Source: Streptomyces sp. NRRL S-87 (GTDB lineage Bacteria; Actinomycetota; Actinomycetes; Streptomycetales; Streptomycetaceae). From it: a stretch of DNA of 64,000 nt. The position numbers were made by a program, and so were the translations under genes. The notes beneath the pieces were generated by a model that did no database searches, had not been told where the DNA came from, and worked only from the letters and a program-made list of their open reading frames with translations. Of the stretch, positions 8,510 through 17,475 are shown piece by piece. Location: contig NZ_JOGB01000021.1 in assembly GCF_000719335.1 (NCBI RefSeq), positions 124,001 through 188,000 of the forward strand, in the 5' to 3' direction. Within the stretch, counting starts at the first letter, position 1. Each line of letters starts with the position of its first letter.

Positions 8510-9124
8510 ATGAGGAAGATCAAGGCCCAGTTGTTCATCTCGCTCGACGGCGTCGTCGAGGCCCCCGACCAGTGGCACTTCCCGTACTTCAACGACGAGA
8601 TGGGGGCGGCGGTCGACACCACCCTCGGGCGGGCCGACACGCTGCTGCTCGGACGCCGGACGTACGACAGCTTCGCCGGCGCCTGGCCGGGACGGGAGGC
8701 CGCCGGCGGCGAGGACGCCCCCTTCGCCAAGGTCCTCGGCGACGCCCGCAAGATCGTCGTGTCGAAGCGCCGGCTCGACTTCACCTGGCGCAACTCCGAG
8801 CAGGCCGACGGCGGGCCCGCCGAGGCGGCCGCCGCACTCAAGGGGGAGCCCGACACCGGCTCGCCCGTCTGGATCAGCGGCTCCGTGTCGGTGGTGCGCC
8901 ACCTGCTCGCCGCCGGCCTCCTCGACGAACTCAACCTCCTGGTGCACCCCATCGCCGTCCGCAAGGGCCTGCGCCTGTTCGAGGAGGCGGACACGTCCGT
9001 CCCGCTGGAGCTGGTGTCCTGCGAGACGTTCCGGACCGGCGTGCTGAACCTGTTCTACGCCCCGGCCGCCGGCCCCGGCGCCGGCACGTACGAGGACGCG
9101 AGGACCCACCTGCCCCAGCACTGA
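8510..9124 (+). CDS. Dihydrofolate reductase-like / RibD C-terminal domain protein
   Basis: The 204-residue product matches the RibD_C/DHFR fold family: an N-terminal LFISLDGVVEAP strand-loop, TLLLGRRTY after it (NADPH-site region), VVSKRRLDF, and a WISGSVSVVRHLL motif followed by DELNLLVHPIAVRKG. These are typical of stand-alone dihydrofolate-reductase-family proteins in Streptomyces, whose substrates are mostly unknown. The start is supported by GAAAGG about nine bases upstream of ATG 8510. A true folate reductase or riboflavin role is unlikely without neighbours of those pathways. Confidence 0.88.
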   Translation: MRKIKAQLFISLDGVVEAPDQWHFPYFNDEMGAAVDTTLGRADTLLLGRRTYDSFAGAWPGREAAGGEDAPFAKVLGDARKIVVSKRRLDFTWRNSEQADGGPAEAAAALKGEPDTGSPVWISGSVSVVRHLLAAGLLDELNLLVHPIAVRKGLRLFEEADTSVPLELVSCETFRTGVLNLFYAPAAGPGAGTYEDARTHLPQH

Positions 9125-9322
9125 CCGCCCGGCCGTGCCGCCCGGTCCCGCAGGGGCGGTTCCCGGCCTCATCCGCCGCCCCGGCGTACCGAAGTCGGCC
9201 ATTCTGCGCGTTCTCCTTCCTGGTCCGGACAAGTCCGGCAGGATGGCGCCGGTAGCACCGGAGACGACACCCGGGACGGCGCGGGCCGCGCGGAACCGGC
9301 CGGCAGCGGAGAAGGAGCGGCG

Positions 9323-10561
9323 ATGCGGGGCGGCGGTACGGTCGCGGTGGTCGGCGGGAGCATTGCGGGCTGCGCGTTCGCGGCAGCGGCGGCGCGCGCG
9401 GGCGCGGACCGCGTGGTGGTCCTCGAACGCACCCGCGGGCAGCTGGCCGACCGGAGCGTCGGCCTGTGCATCCACGACGACCGGGCCGCCGAACTCACGG
9501 CCGCCGGCGCCCTGCCCGGGGGCATCGCCGCCCACCGGCTGACCCGGCGCCGCTGGGTGGTGCGCGACGGTGCGACGGCCGCCGGGAAGCTGTTCTGGGA
9601 GCAGCCGTTCCCCTTCCACTCCTACCACTGGGGACTGCTCTGGCGGGGGCTGCGGGAGGCGACGCCCGCGTCGGTGGTCTACCGGCAGGGTGCCGCGGTC
9701 GCCGGCGTCACGGTCCCGTCCGGGACGGGCGACGAGGCCCGGCCCGAGGTCACGCTGACCGACGGCACCGCCGAACGCCACGACCTGGTCATCGGTGCCG
9801 ACGGATACCGCTCCGTCGTCCGCGAGGCCGTCAGCACCGGCTCCCGACCCCGCTACGCCGGGTACGTCTGCTGGCGCGGCAACTTCGACGCGCGCCTCCT
9901 GGACGGCCTCGGCGAGGACGTGTGGCCCTCCGACGCGGTCACCACCGTCTGCTTCCCCGGCGGCAGTTGCGTCGTCTACCGCATCCCGGGCCCGGCCGGC
10001 ACCCGCGTCAACTGGGTCCTGTACGCCGTGCCCCCGCAGGACGGCGCGCTGCGCTTCGACGACCCCACGAGCTTCCCGCCCGGCCACCTCACCCCGGGCC
10101 TCGCGGAGGGCCTCGCGGAGCTGCTCGACCGCGCGTTCCCGCCGTACTGGGGCCGGCTGCTCGCCCTGACCGCCCCCGAGGACACCTTCGTCCAGCCCAT
10201 CTACGACCTGGAGGTCCCCCGGACCGCCGCCGGCCGCGTGCTCCTCGCGGGCGACGCCGCCACCGTGGTGCGCCCCCACAACACCAGCGGTGTGGCCAAG
10301 GCCCTGCAGGACGCGACCGCGTTCGGCGCCGCCTGGCGCAGTGCCGCCTCCTGGGACGACCTCGTCGCGGAGTACGGGGCGGCACGGGGGCCCGCCGGCC
10401 GCGAACTGGTGGCCCTCGCCCGCCGGTTGGGTCGCGCCCAGGTCGAAGAGACCCCCGACTGGACGGCGATGGACCCCGGCCGCGCCGAGGTCTGGTGGCA
10501 GGAGGTGCTGGCCGGCGCGGCGGACATCGGCGGCCAGTCCCTGACCGGAGGTCGACTCTAG
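9323..10561 (+). CDS. FAD-dependent monooxygenase (aromatic hydroxylase-like)
   Basis: The 412-residue product opens with a dinucleotide-binding VAVVGGSIAGCAFA motif (residues ~6-20), has the middle FAD/NADPH motif LVIGADGYRSVVREA, and a C-terminal GRVLLAGDAATVVRPHNTSG motif that contacts the FAD pyrophosphate. This is the PHBH/UbiH-type class A flavin monooxygenase layout, most like 2,6-dihydroxypyridine hydroxylase-type members. It would hydroxylate an aromatic or heteroaromatic substrate using NAD(P)H and O2. GGAGAAGGAG precedes ATG 9323. The downstream PadR gene may respond to an aromatic substrate, which is an inference from position. Confidence 0.9.
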   Translation: MRGGGTVAVVGGSIAGCAFAAAAARAGADRVVVLERTRGQLADRSVGLCIHDDRAAELTAAGALPGGIAAHRLTRRRWVVRDGATAAGKLFWEQPFPFHSYHWGLLWRGLREATPASVVYRQGAAVAGVTVPSGTGDEARPEVTLTDGTAERHDLVIGADGYRSVVREAVSTGSRPRYAGYVCWRGNFDARLLDGLGEDVWPSDAVTTVCFPGGSCVVYRIPGPAGTRVNWVLYAVPPQDGALRFDDPTSFPPGHLTPGLAEGLAELLDRAFPPYWGRLLALTAPEDTFVQPIYDLEVPRTAAGRVLLAGDAATVVRPHNTSGVAKALQDATAFGAAWRSAASWDDLVAEYGAARGPAGRELVALARRLGRAQVEETPDWTAMDPGRAEVWWQEVLAGAADIGGQSLTGGRL

Positions 10562-10633
10562 CTGCGACCGGAGGCGGGGTCGGGCGGGTGCGCGCCGGGG
10601 TGAGCCGTGTCTCACCCGGCGGCGGACGCTTGT

Positions 10634-10653
10634 CTATGCAACGAGTTGCATAG
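10634..10653. promoter_or_regulatory. Palindromic PadR operator
   Basis: CTATGCAA-CGAG-TTGCATAG is a perfect 8-bp-arm palindrome 12 bp upstream of the padR-like start codon. ATGCAA/TTGCAT arms are typical of PadR-family operators, so autoregulation is likely. It overlaps the region where the promoter or ribosome-binding site must lie. Confidence 0.75.
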
Positions 10654-10665
10654 AAGGATCGGGGC

Positions 10666-11241
10666 ATGGCGCTCGACCACGCGATCCTCGTGTCCCTCCT
10701 GGAGAAGCCCGGCTCCGGCTACGAGCTGGCCCGCCGCTTCGAGCGGTCCATCGGCTACTTCTGGACCGCCACGCACCAGCAGATCTACCGGGTGCTCAAG
10801 CGCATGGAGACCGAGGGCCTGCTGGTCGTCCGCGACGTCCCGCAGCAGGGCCGGCCGGACAAGAAGGAGTACTCCGTGGCGGGCCCCGGCCGCACCGCCC
10901 TGTCCCGCTGGCTGCACGAGCCGATCGAACCCGAGAGCCTGCGCCACGACCTCGCCGTCAAGATCCGCGGCGCGGCCTTCGACGACCCGGCCGCCCTCGT
11001 CCGCGAGGTCGAACGGCACCGCCAGGTGCACGGCGACCGGCTCGCGCACTACCTCGCCGGCGAACGGCGCGACTTCACCGGACCCGAGGCCCCCGCGCCG
11101 CTCGACGCCGGCCAGGAGCTCCAGCACGTCGTCCTGCGCGGCGGCATCGCCTACGAGCGCATGACGATCGCCTGGCTCGACGACGTGCTCGCCACCCTGC
11201 ACCGCCTGGCCGGCCCACCCCCCTCGGCGCCGACGGCGTAG
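10666..11241 (+). CDS. PadR-family transcriptional regulator
   Basis: The 191-residue protein has an N-terminal PadR winged helix (residues ~1-85): ILVSLLEKPGSGYELARRF, then an IYRVLKRMETEGLL recognition region and a beta-wing with GRPDKKEYSVAGPG. The C-terminal helical half (~90-175) fits the Vir/PadR dimerisation domain. It probably represses through the palindrome at 10634-10653. It precedes the acyl-CoA dehydrogenase-like gene by 171 bp on the same strand and may control it or the upstream flavin monooxygenase. Confidence 0.93.
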   Translation: MALDHAILVSLLEKPGSGYELARRFERSIGYFWTATHQQIYRVLKRMETEGLLVVRDVPQQGRPDKKEYSVAGPGRTALSRWLHEPIEPESLRHDLAVKIRGAAFDDPAALVREVERHRQVHGDRLAHYLAGERRDFTGPEAPAPLDAGQELQHVVLRGGIAYERMTIAWLDDVLATLHRLAGPPPSAPTA

Positions 11242-11250
11242 GTGCCCCCG

Positions 11251-11301
11251 CCCACGGACCCTGAGCGCCCACGGACCCTGAGCGCCCACGGACCCCGAGC
11301 G
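11251..11301. repeat. 17-bp tandem repeat, three copies
   Basis: The unit cccacggaccctgagcg is repeated at 11251-11267 and 11268-11284, and with one change at 11285-11301, followed by a partial copy. It lies between padR and the acyl-CoA dehydrogenase-like gene, in the leader of the latter. Confidence 0.9.
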
Positions 11302-11412
11302 CCCGCGGACGGGGCCGGGCCCCGCCCGCCCGGGCCCGCCCGCCGCCGCGCACGCACCCCCACGGACCTCCCACCCCACCCCACCCCTCGACCGACGGAA
11401 GGCGGACCTCCC

Positions 11413-13143
11413 ATGGCCGACCCGCTCCTCTTCAACCCGCGCACCTACGACCCGGCGCACTTCGACCCCGAGACCCGCCGGCTGCTGCGCGCCACCGTGG
11501 ACTGGTTCGAGCAGCGCGGCAAGCGCCGGCTGATCCAGGACTACCGCGACCGCGCCTGGCTGGCCGACTTCCTCGCCTTCGCCGCCAAGGAGCGGCTGTT
11601 CGCCACCTTCCTGACCCCCGCCTCCGCCGCGGCCCCCGGCCAGGACGACCTGCGCTGGGACACCGCCCGGATCGCCGCCCTCAACGAGATCTTCGGCTTC
11701 TACGGCCTCGACTACTGGTACGCCTGGCAGGTCACCATCCTCGGCCTCGGCCCGGTCTGGCAGAGCGAGAACGCCGCCGCCCGCGCCCGCGCGGCCGAAC
11801 TCCTCTCCCAGGGCGAGGTCTTCGCCTTCGGCCTGTCCGAGAAGACCCACGGCGCCGACATCTACTCCACCGACATGCTGCTGGAGCCGTCCGCCGACGG
11901 TGCCGGCGGCTTCCGCGCCACCGGTTCCAAGTACTACATCGGCAACGGCAACGCCGCCGGCCTCGTCTCCGTCTTCGGCCGCCGCACAGATGTCGAGGGC
12001 CCCGACGGGTACGTCTTCTTCGCAGCCGACAGCCGCCACCCGGCGTACCACCTCGTGAAGAACGTCGTCGACTCCTCCAAGTACGTCAGCGAGTTCCGCC
12101 TGGAGGACTACCCGGTCGCCGCCGAGGACGTCCTGCACACCGGGCGCGCCGCCTTCGACGCCGCCCTCAACACCGTCAACGTCGGCAAGTTCAACCTCTG
12201 CACCGCCTCCATCGGCATCTGCGAGCACGCGATGTACGAGGCCGTCACCCACGCCCACAACCGCATCCTCTACGGCCGCCCGGTCACCGCCTTCCCGCAC
12301 GTGCGCCGGGAACTGGCCGACGCCTACGTCCGCCTCGTCGGCATGAAGCTGTTCAGCGACCGCGCCGTCGACTACTTCCGCTCCGCGGGCCCGGACGACC
12401 GCCGCTACCTCCTCTTCAACCCGATGACGAAGATGAAGGTGACCACGGAGGGCGAGAAGGTCATCGACCTGATGTGGGACGTCATCGCGGCCAAGGGCTT
12501 CGAGAAGGACAACTACTTCGCCCAGGCCGCCGTCGAGATCCGCGGGCTGCCCAAGCTCGAGGGCACGGTCCACGTCAACCTGGCCCTGATCCTCAAGTTC
12601 ATGCGCAACCACCTCCTGGAGCCGGTCGAGTACCCGGCCGTGCCGACCCGCCTGGACGCGGCCGACGACGACTTCCTCTTCCGGCAGGGTCCGGCCCGCG
12701 GCCTGGGCTCCGTGCGCTTCCACGACTGGCGCCCGGCGTTCGACGCGTACGCCGAGCTGCCGAACGTCGCCCGGTTCCGCGAGCAGGCCGACGCGCTCTG
12801 CGAGTTCGTCGCCACCACCGCCCCCGACGAGGCACAGGGACGCGACCTCGACTTCCTGCTCTCCGTCGGCCAGCTGTTCGCGCTGGTGGTGCACGCGCAG
12901 CTGATCCTGGAGCAGGCGCGCCTGACGGACCTGGACACCTCCGTGCTCGACGAGCTGTTCGCCGTCCTCGTCCGCGACTTCTCCGGCCACGCCGTCGAAC
13001 TGCACGGCAAGGACTCCGCCACCGAGGCCCAGCAGCGCTGGGCGCTGGGCGCGGTCCGCCGCCCGGTCGTCGACGAGGCCCGCTCGGCGCGAGTCTGGGC
13101 CAGGGTCGAGGCGCTCTCCGGCGCCTACGAGATGGCCGAGTAG
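11413..13143 (+). CDS. Acyl-CoA dehydrogenase/oxidase-family flavoprotein
   Basis: The 576-residue product has the acyl-CoA dehydrogenase arrangement: an N-terminal helical domain, a central beta domain with FAFGLSEKTHGAD (substrate/FAD site, residues ~138-150) and GSKYYIGNG, and a C-terminal four-helix region with VGMKLFSDRAVDYFR and MWDVIAAKGFEKDNYF. It is longer than the usual ~380 residues by a C-terminal extension. It would be an FAD enzyme desaturating or oxidising an acyl thioester. The start ATG 11413 has GGAAGG upstream; a frame beginning at 11242 reads through the tandem repeat and is rejected. Substrate unknown. Confidence 0.85.
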   Translation: MADPLLFNPRTYDPAHFDPETRRLLRATVDWFEQRGKRRLIQDYRDRAWLADFLAFAAKERLFATFLTPASAAAPGQDDLRWDTARIAALNEIFGFYGLDYWYAWQVTILGLGPVWQSENAAARARAAELLSQGEVFAFGLSEKTHGADIYSTDMLLEPSADGAGGFRATGSKYYIGNGNAAGLVSVFGRRTDVEGPDGYVFFAADSRHPAYHLVKNVVDSSKYVSEFRLEDYPVAAEDVLHTGRAAFDAALNTVNVGKFNLCTASIGICEHAMYEAVTHAHNRILYGRPVTAFPHVRRELADAYVRLVGMKLFSDRAVDYFRSAGPDDRRYLLFNPMTKMKVTTEGEKVIDLMWDVIAAKGFEKDNYFAQAAVEIRGLPKLEGTVHVNLALILKFMRNHLLEPVEYPAVPTRLDAADDDFLFRQGPARGLGSVRFHDWRPAFDAYAELPNVARFREQADALCEFVATTAPDEAQGRDLDFLLSVGQLFALVVHAQLILEQARLTDLDTSVLDELFAVLVRDFSGHAVELHGKDSATEAQQRWALGAVRRPVVDEARSARVWARVEALSGAYEMAE

Positions 13144-13407
13144 CCCGGGAGCGCCGTCGGCTGCTCGGCCGCCCAGCGGGCCGCCTTCCGGGCCGTACGG
13201 CGGCACCGCGACCGTCGACGGCCCGGCCCGCCGGATCACCGCCGAGTACCGAGCACGGCCCGACGGCCACCGGCCGGCGACCCCGGGCCGCCGCGACCAC
13301 TCTCCGTGCCGAAAAGATGCGCCGCGTGACGGACCGTGTCAGCGTCGTACCGCGGGCGGGACGACGAGGTCCCACCCGCTCCAAGGTTCCAAGGAGAGTG
13401 ACCCGTC

Positions 13408-13719
13408 ATGGGTGGTATGCAGGACAAGCGCCAGCAGCCCGGCAAGGGCCGGGAGGAGCAGACCCGGGGCCAGCGCAGGCCCGGAGAGGTCTCCCGGGAC
13501 CGCGACGAGGACATGCGGCGCGAGGACATGTCGCGCGAGGACATGCACGGCGGCGACATGCGTGGCGGCGAGATGCGGCGTGACGACATGCGGGGCGGCG
13601 ACATGCGGGGCGGTGAGATGCACCGCGACGACATGAGCCGCGGGGACATGGACGAGCGCCGGAGCACGGGCGACATGCGCGAGAAGCGCGGCAAGCGGGA
13701 CGTGCGCGGCGGCCACTGA
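13408..13719 (+). CDS. Asp-Met repeat protein, highly charged
   Basis: The 103-residue protein is low in complexity and almost devoid of hydrophobic residues other than Met. Residues ~34-90 consist of degenerate five-residue units ending in Asp/Glu-Met (RREDM, SREDM, HGGDM, RGGEM, RRDDM and so on). The start is well supported: AAGGAGAG lies about ten bases before ATG 13408. The complementary strand also reads open but without such a site. No domain is recognised. The composition suggests a disordered, hydrophilic protein that might bind metal or nucleic acid; this is inference. A terminator follows. Confidence 0.7.
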   Translation: MGGMQDKRQQPGKGREEQTRGQRRPGEVSRDRDEDMRREDMSREDMHGGDMRGGEMRRDDMRGGDMRGGEMHRDDMSRGDMDERRSTGDMREKRGKRDVRGGH

Positions 13720-13753
13720 CGCCGTCGCCGCCTCCCGCGGCACCCCCTGAACC

Positions 13754-13796
13754 AGGACCCCGGCCGGGACCGACAGTCACCACCGGCCGGGGTCCT
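13754..13796 (+). terminator. Terminator after Asp-Met repeat gene
   Basis: Perfect 14-bp arms AGGACCCCGGCCGG (13754-13767) and its complement (13783-13796) enclose a 15-base loop, 35 bp after the stop codon. Confidence 0.75.
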
Positions 13797-13872
13797 GACC
13801 CGTGTTTCGGCGTACGGCGCCCGGGCAGACGCCCCCGGTCAGCGGCAGCCGCGCGCCGAGGCGGTGAGCACC

Positions 13873-14823
13873 ATGGCCCGACCGGTCTGGACCGGTGTAC
13901 TGAGCTTCGGACTGGTGAGCTTCCCCGTCGGGATCCACACCGCGACCGACAGCCACACGATCCGCTTCCACCAGCTGCAGCGCGGTACCTCCGACCGCGT
14001 CCGCAATCGCCGGGTCAACGAGCGCACCGGCGAGGAGGTGGCTGCCGACGAGATCGTCAAGGGGTACGACGCGGGCGACGAGTACGTCCTGGTCGAGCCG
14101 GCCGAGCTGGAGGACATCGCCCCCGGCCGCTCCAGGGCCCTGGAGATCAGCGGCTTCGTCGACCTGGAAGCGATCGATCCGATCTTCTTCGACCGGACCT
14201 ACTACCTCGGGCCGAAGGGCGCGGAGTACGCGAAGGTCTACGCCCTGCTGCAGAGCGCCCTCGCGAAGACCGGCCGGGCCGGCGTGGCCACCTTCGTGAT
14301 GCGCGGCCGCGAGTACCTCGTCGCCCTCAAGGCGGAGGACGGCATCCTGACCCTCCACACGCTGCACTGGGCCGACGAGATCCGCGATCCCCGCGAGGAG
14401 GTCCCCGACCTGCCCGACGAGTCCGTCGCGGCGAGCTCCGCGAAGGAGCTGCGGATGGCGGAGCAGCTGGTCGCCGCCCTCGAGACGGACTGGGACCCCG
14501 AGGGGTTCCACGACACCTACCAGGAGAAGGTCGCCGCCCTGGTCGAGGCCAAGCGGACGGGCGGGACCGTCGAGAAGGCCGAGCTCCCGGCGGAGGCCAC
14601 CAACGTCGTCGACCTGACCGAGGCCCTGCGCGCCAGCGTCGCACGGGCGCGCGGCGGCCGGCGCGGCGGCAGCCGCCGCACCCCGCCGACCGAGCGCCCC
14701 TCCCTCGACTCCCTCACCAAGGCCCAGCTGTACGAGAAGGCGGCCGCCGCCGGCGTGCCGGGGCGCTCCACCATGACCCGTGACGAACTGGCCGAGGCCC
14801 TGACCCGTGCCGACGCCGCCTGA
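13873..14823 (+). CDS. ku: Non-homologous end-joining protein Ku
   Basis: The 316-residue product is a bacterial Ku: it begins MARPVWTGVLSFGLVSFPV, contains VNERTGEEV and the FFDRTYYLGP core, then the LHTLHWADEIRDP segment. Bacterial Ku homodimers bind double-strand break ends and recruit ligase LigD. A C-terminal extension after ~residue 255 is Arg/Gly-rich, then carries a SAP/HeH-like segment (SLTKAQLYEKAAAAGVPG...TRDELAEAL), which can aid DNA binding. ATG 13873 matches the family start better than GTG 13864; GAGG lies upstream. No ligD is nearby in the window. Confidence 0.95.
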   Translation: MARPVWTGVLSFGLVSFPVGIHTATDSHTIRFHQLQRGTSDRVRNRRVNERTGEEVAADEIVKGYDAGDEYVLVEPAELEDIAPGRSRALEISGFVDLEAIDPIFFDRTYYLGPKGAEYAKVYALLQSALAKTGRAGVATFVMRGREYLVALKAEDGILTLHTLHWADEIRDPREEVPDLPDESVAASSAKELRMAEQLVAALETDWDPEGFHDTYQEKVAALVEAKRTGGTVEKAELPAEATNVVDLTEALRASVARARGGRRGGSRRTPPTERPSLDSLTKAQLYEKAAAAGVPGRSTMTRDELAEALTRADAA

Positions 14824-14925
14824 GGCGTCCCGGCGTCCCGGCGTCCCGGCGGCCGGGCCGCCGGGGCGGGCCGCCGATATCCTGGGACGGAGATCGGGGG
14901 CTTTCCCCACCCGGAAGGCAGCACG

Positions 14926-15381
14926 ATGAACCGGCGTCGGCACCTCATGCTCCTCGCAGCCCCGCTCCTCGCCTCCACGGTGGCCTTCGGCCCCGCCCAC
15001 GCCGCGCAGGCCGGCACCGCCGGGACGACCGGGGCCGTGTCGGCGGTGAAGGTCACCAAGGTCGAGGTGGTCACCCTGCTGAAGTCGGGGGAGACCGTCG
15101 AGTGCAACGGCACCCCCGTGGCCATGTCCTTCGACGGAAAGATCACGGCGACCGGGCCGGGCGCCGTCCGCTACCACTGGACCGTCAACACCGGCCGGGC
15201 CCGGGTCTCGCCGGGAACCTTCTCCTACGGCGCGGGCACCTCCACCAAGGTCTCCCTCCTGGTCGCGGACGTGCCGGCCCCCAAGGGCGCCAAGGCGGTG
15301 ACCGGGTACGTCACGCTCCACCTGCCGGACCAGAAGAAGAGCGTCCGCAGCGAACAGGTGACCTTCCCCTGCAAGAAATGA
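14926..15381 (+). CDS. Small secreted protein of unknown function
   Basis: The 151-residue product begins with a classical signal peptide (MNRRRHLMLLAAPLLASTVAFGP) with likely cleavage after AHAA. The mature part is about 125 residues, beta-rich in appearance, with two cysteines (in VECNGT and near the end in FPCKK) that could form a disulphide. The last residues are strand-like SVRSEQVTFPCKK. GGAAGG precedes ATG 14926. No family is recognised. It is convergent with the P-loop/HTH gene. Confidence 0.8.
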   Translation: MNRRRHLMLLAAPLLASTVAFGPAHAAQAGTAGTTGAVSAVKVTKVEVVTLLKSGETVECNGTPVAMSFDGKITATGPGAVRYHWTVNTGRARVSPGTFSYGAGTSTKVSLLVADVPAPKGAKAVTGYVTLHLPDQKKSVRSEQVTFPCKK

Positions 15382-15450
15382 CCGCGCGAGAAGGCAGCCC
15401 TCGGGAAGTCGGCCCTCGAGGAGGCCTCCGAGAAGTGTGCCGACCCTCCC

Positions 15451-17475
15451 TCACGCCTCCAGCTCCTGGCGCCAGAGCTCCTCGGTGAGACGGTCCACGC
15501 CCGCCGCCAGATGGCGCCGGTAGGTGGACATCGGCAGACGCAGGAGGTCGGCCGCGCGCTGCTGGGTGCCGGCCGGCCTGAGGTACGTGTGGTGCAGCGC
15601 CCGGTACCCGCGCCGGTCGTGCGGCGCGGCCTCGAGCCGCGCGGCGGCCTCCCGCAGCAGCGCGGCCAGCGCCACCGCGCGCTCCTCCTCCCCGGCGTGC
15701 TCCCCGCCGCGGGCGGCCACCGACCGGGACCGCAGCAGCACGCACCCGTGCAGCCCGCCGGCCCGGCCCAGCCCCCGCAGCGCCTCACGGACCCCCGCCC
15801 CGAACTCCTCGCGGTCCAGGACGCGCAGCGGGGCGGCCTCGGGCGGTGCCACCGCCAGCGGCTCGGCCGCCGACTCCCGCGCCCCGAGCAGGTCGAGCCA
15901 GGCCAGCGGAGGCGTACGGCGCCAGTCGTGGACGAAGGCCCCGTACGTCCGCCCGCCGACCGTGAAGTCCGCCGCGGGCAGCCGCTCGAAGTCGGCGTAC
16001 GCGCACCCGGCGGCCCAGAAGGCCGGGTCGGCGAAGGTCAGCAGCGTCAGCGCGGGCCTGGGCCCGGAGAGGTAGTGGTGGGTCAACCGCAGGGTGATCA
16101 GGGTCTGCACGGGCGACACGTCCTGGTACGCGTCCCCGGCCAGCCAGCAGCGCACCAGCAGGGCCCGCTCGCCGGCGCGCAGCCCGCCCGGCCCGCGCAG
16201 CCAGGCCCGGGCCGCCACGACGGCCGGGTCGGCCGGCCCGGCAGGCTCGGCCGCGTCGAGGGCCAGCAGGACGTAGAACCCGCTCGGCCCCTCTCCCGCC
16301 GCCGCGACCGTCCCCCAGGTGGCCGCCGGATGCGCCCACCAGGCGCGCAGCAGGGCGGCCGACTCGGCACCCTCGTGCCGCTCGGCCATGGCCAGCAGGT
16401 CCGGCAGCTCGGCCTCCCGGGTCGGGGCGACCGTCAGGGCGTCCAGCCGGGCCGCGCCCGCCGGGCCCGCGCCGACCGGGGCGAGGAGCGGGCCGACCAG
16501 CGGGCTGTCGCGGTGCAGGTAGGCGAAGTCGGCGAGCACGGTCCGCTGCCGCGGGCGGTCGTGGTCGGCGAACAGCTGCTGGTAGTACGAGCCGGCCCGG
16601 CGGCGCAGCTCGGCCCGGCGCACCGGGTGCCGCCAGGCGAGTTCGGCGTCGAGGACCGAGCGGGCGAGGTCGTGGGGGTGGATGCCGCGGCCCCCGTACT
16701 CGGTGACCGACAGCGAGCACAGCCAGTCGAACAGCTCGCGGGCGTCGGGTACGCCGACCAGCGCGGCCAGCAGCGGCTCGGTGGTGACCAGCACCTGGGC
16801 GTACGCCTCCAGCGCCGCGCGGTGCAGCGGGCTCGGCACCACCTCCAGCAGCGCCGCCAGGAGGGTGCTGACCACCCACGGCGGCTGCGCCGGCTGACCG
16901 GTGTGCCGCGCCCCGTGCACGTGCACGTCCGCCATCAGCGCGAGCGCCAGCGGGTGTCCGTGGGTGAACTCCAGCACCCGGGGGTGCTCGGCCGCCGGGA
17001 CCCCGCGCCGGGCCAGCAGCTCCGCGCTGTCCGCGGGCGGCAGCGGGGCGAGCGCGAGCACGTGCAGCAGCCCCTGCCAGGCGGGGTCGGTGCGCCAGGC
17101 CAGCGGGGGCGGTTCCCGGTCGGCGAGGGCGAGGACCGTGTCGTCGGGTACGTCCGCGAGCAGCCGCTCGGCGGCCGGCACGGCGGCCGGTAGGTCGACC
17201 ACCACCACCGTGCCCGGGGCGAGGCCGCCCGGCCCGGTCTCCCCGCTCCCGCTCTCCGCGTCGACGCGGACCACGGGCCGGCCGGCCCGGGCCGCGAGCC
17301 AGCCGAACTGGCGCAGCAGCGTGGACTTGCCGATGCCGGCGGGGCCGTGCACGTGCACCACCGCGCCCTGACCCTCCGCCAGGATCCGCCGGAACCGCTC
17401 GACCTCCGCCCGCCGGCCGACGAAGCCGCGGGCCCGTGCCTCCGCGAACCGGTCCGCCAGCCGCCGTGCCTCCAT
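15451..17475 (-). CDS. P-loop ATPase with C-terminal HTH, regulator-like
   Basis: The 674-residue product has an N-terminal GFVGRRAEVERFRRIL segment followed by Walker A GPAGIGKST (residues ~43-51) and a Walker B-like hydrophobic run TVVVVDLP. A long helical middle region follows. The C-terminus (~620-674) has an HTH-like segment, QQRAADLLRLPMSTYRRHL. This resembles STAND/LAL-type regulators and ATP-binding proteins abundant in Streptomyces, but lacks a typical LuxR C-terminal motif. ATG 17475 is preceded by GGGAGCGC. The neighbouring secreted-protein gene is divergent, with a 226-bp shared upstream region. The target is unknown. Confidence 0.82.
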   Translation of the reverse strand: MEARRLADRFAEARARGFVGRRAEVERFRRILAEGQGAVVHVHGPAGIGKSTLLRQFGWLAARAGRPVVRVDAESGSGETGPGGLAPGTVVVVDLPAAVPAAERLLADVPDDTVLALADREPPPLAWRTDPAWQGLLHVLALAPLPPADSAELLARRGVPAAEHPRVLEFTHGHPLALALMADVHVHGARHTGQPAQPPWVVSTLLAALLEVVPSPLHRAALEAYAQVLVTTEPLLAALVGVPDARELFDWLCSLSVTEYGGRGIHPHDLARSVLDAELAWRHPVRRAELRRRAGSYYQQLFADHDRPRQRTVLADFAYLHRDSPLVGPLLAPVGAGPAGAARLDALTVAPTREAELPDLLAMAERHEGAESAALLRAWWAHPAATWGTVAAAGEGPSGFYVLLALDAAEPAGPADPAVVAARAWLRGPGGLRAGERALLVRCWLAGDAYQDVSPVQTLITLRLTHHYLSGPRPALTLLTFADPAFWAAGCAYADFERLPAADFTVGGRTYGAFVHDWRRTPPLAWLDLLGARESAAEPLAVAPPEAAPLRVLDREEFGAGVREALRGLGRAGGLHGCVLLRSRSVAARGGEHAGEEERAVALAALLREAAARLEAAPHDRRGYRALHHTYLRPAGTQQRAADLLRLPMSTYRRHLAAGVDRLTEELWRQELEA

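Noticed and set aside
11242..11412. Extension of the acyl-CoA dehydrogenase-like frame through the tandem repeat
   Set aside because: Encodes Pro/Ala/Arg-rich repeat-derived residues; the family starts near MADPLLF with GGAAGG upstream.
13236..13694. - strand Met/Ser/Pro/Arg repeat frame opposite the Asp-Met repeat protein
   Set aside because: No ribosome-binding site; the + strand frame has AAGGAGAG at the right distance.
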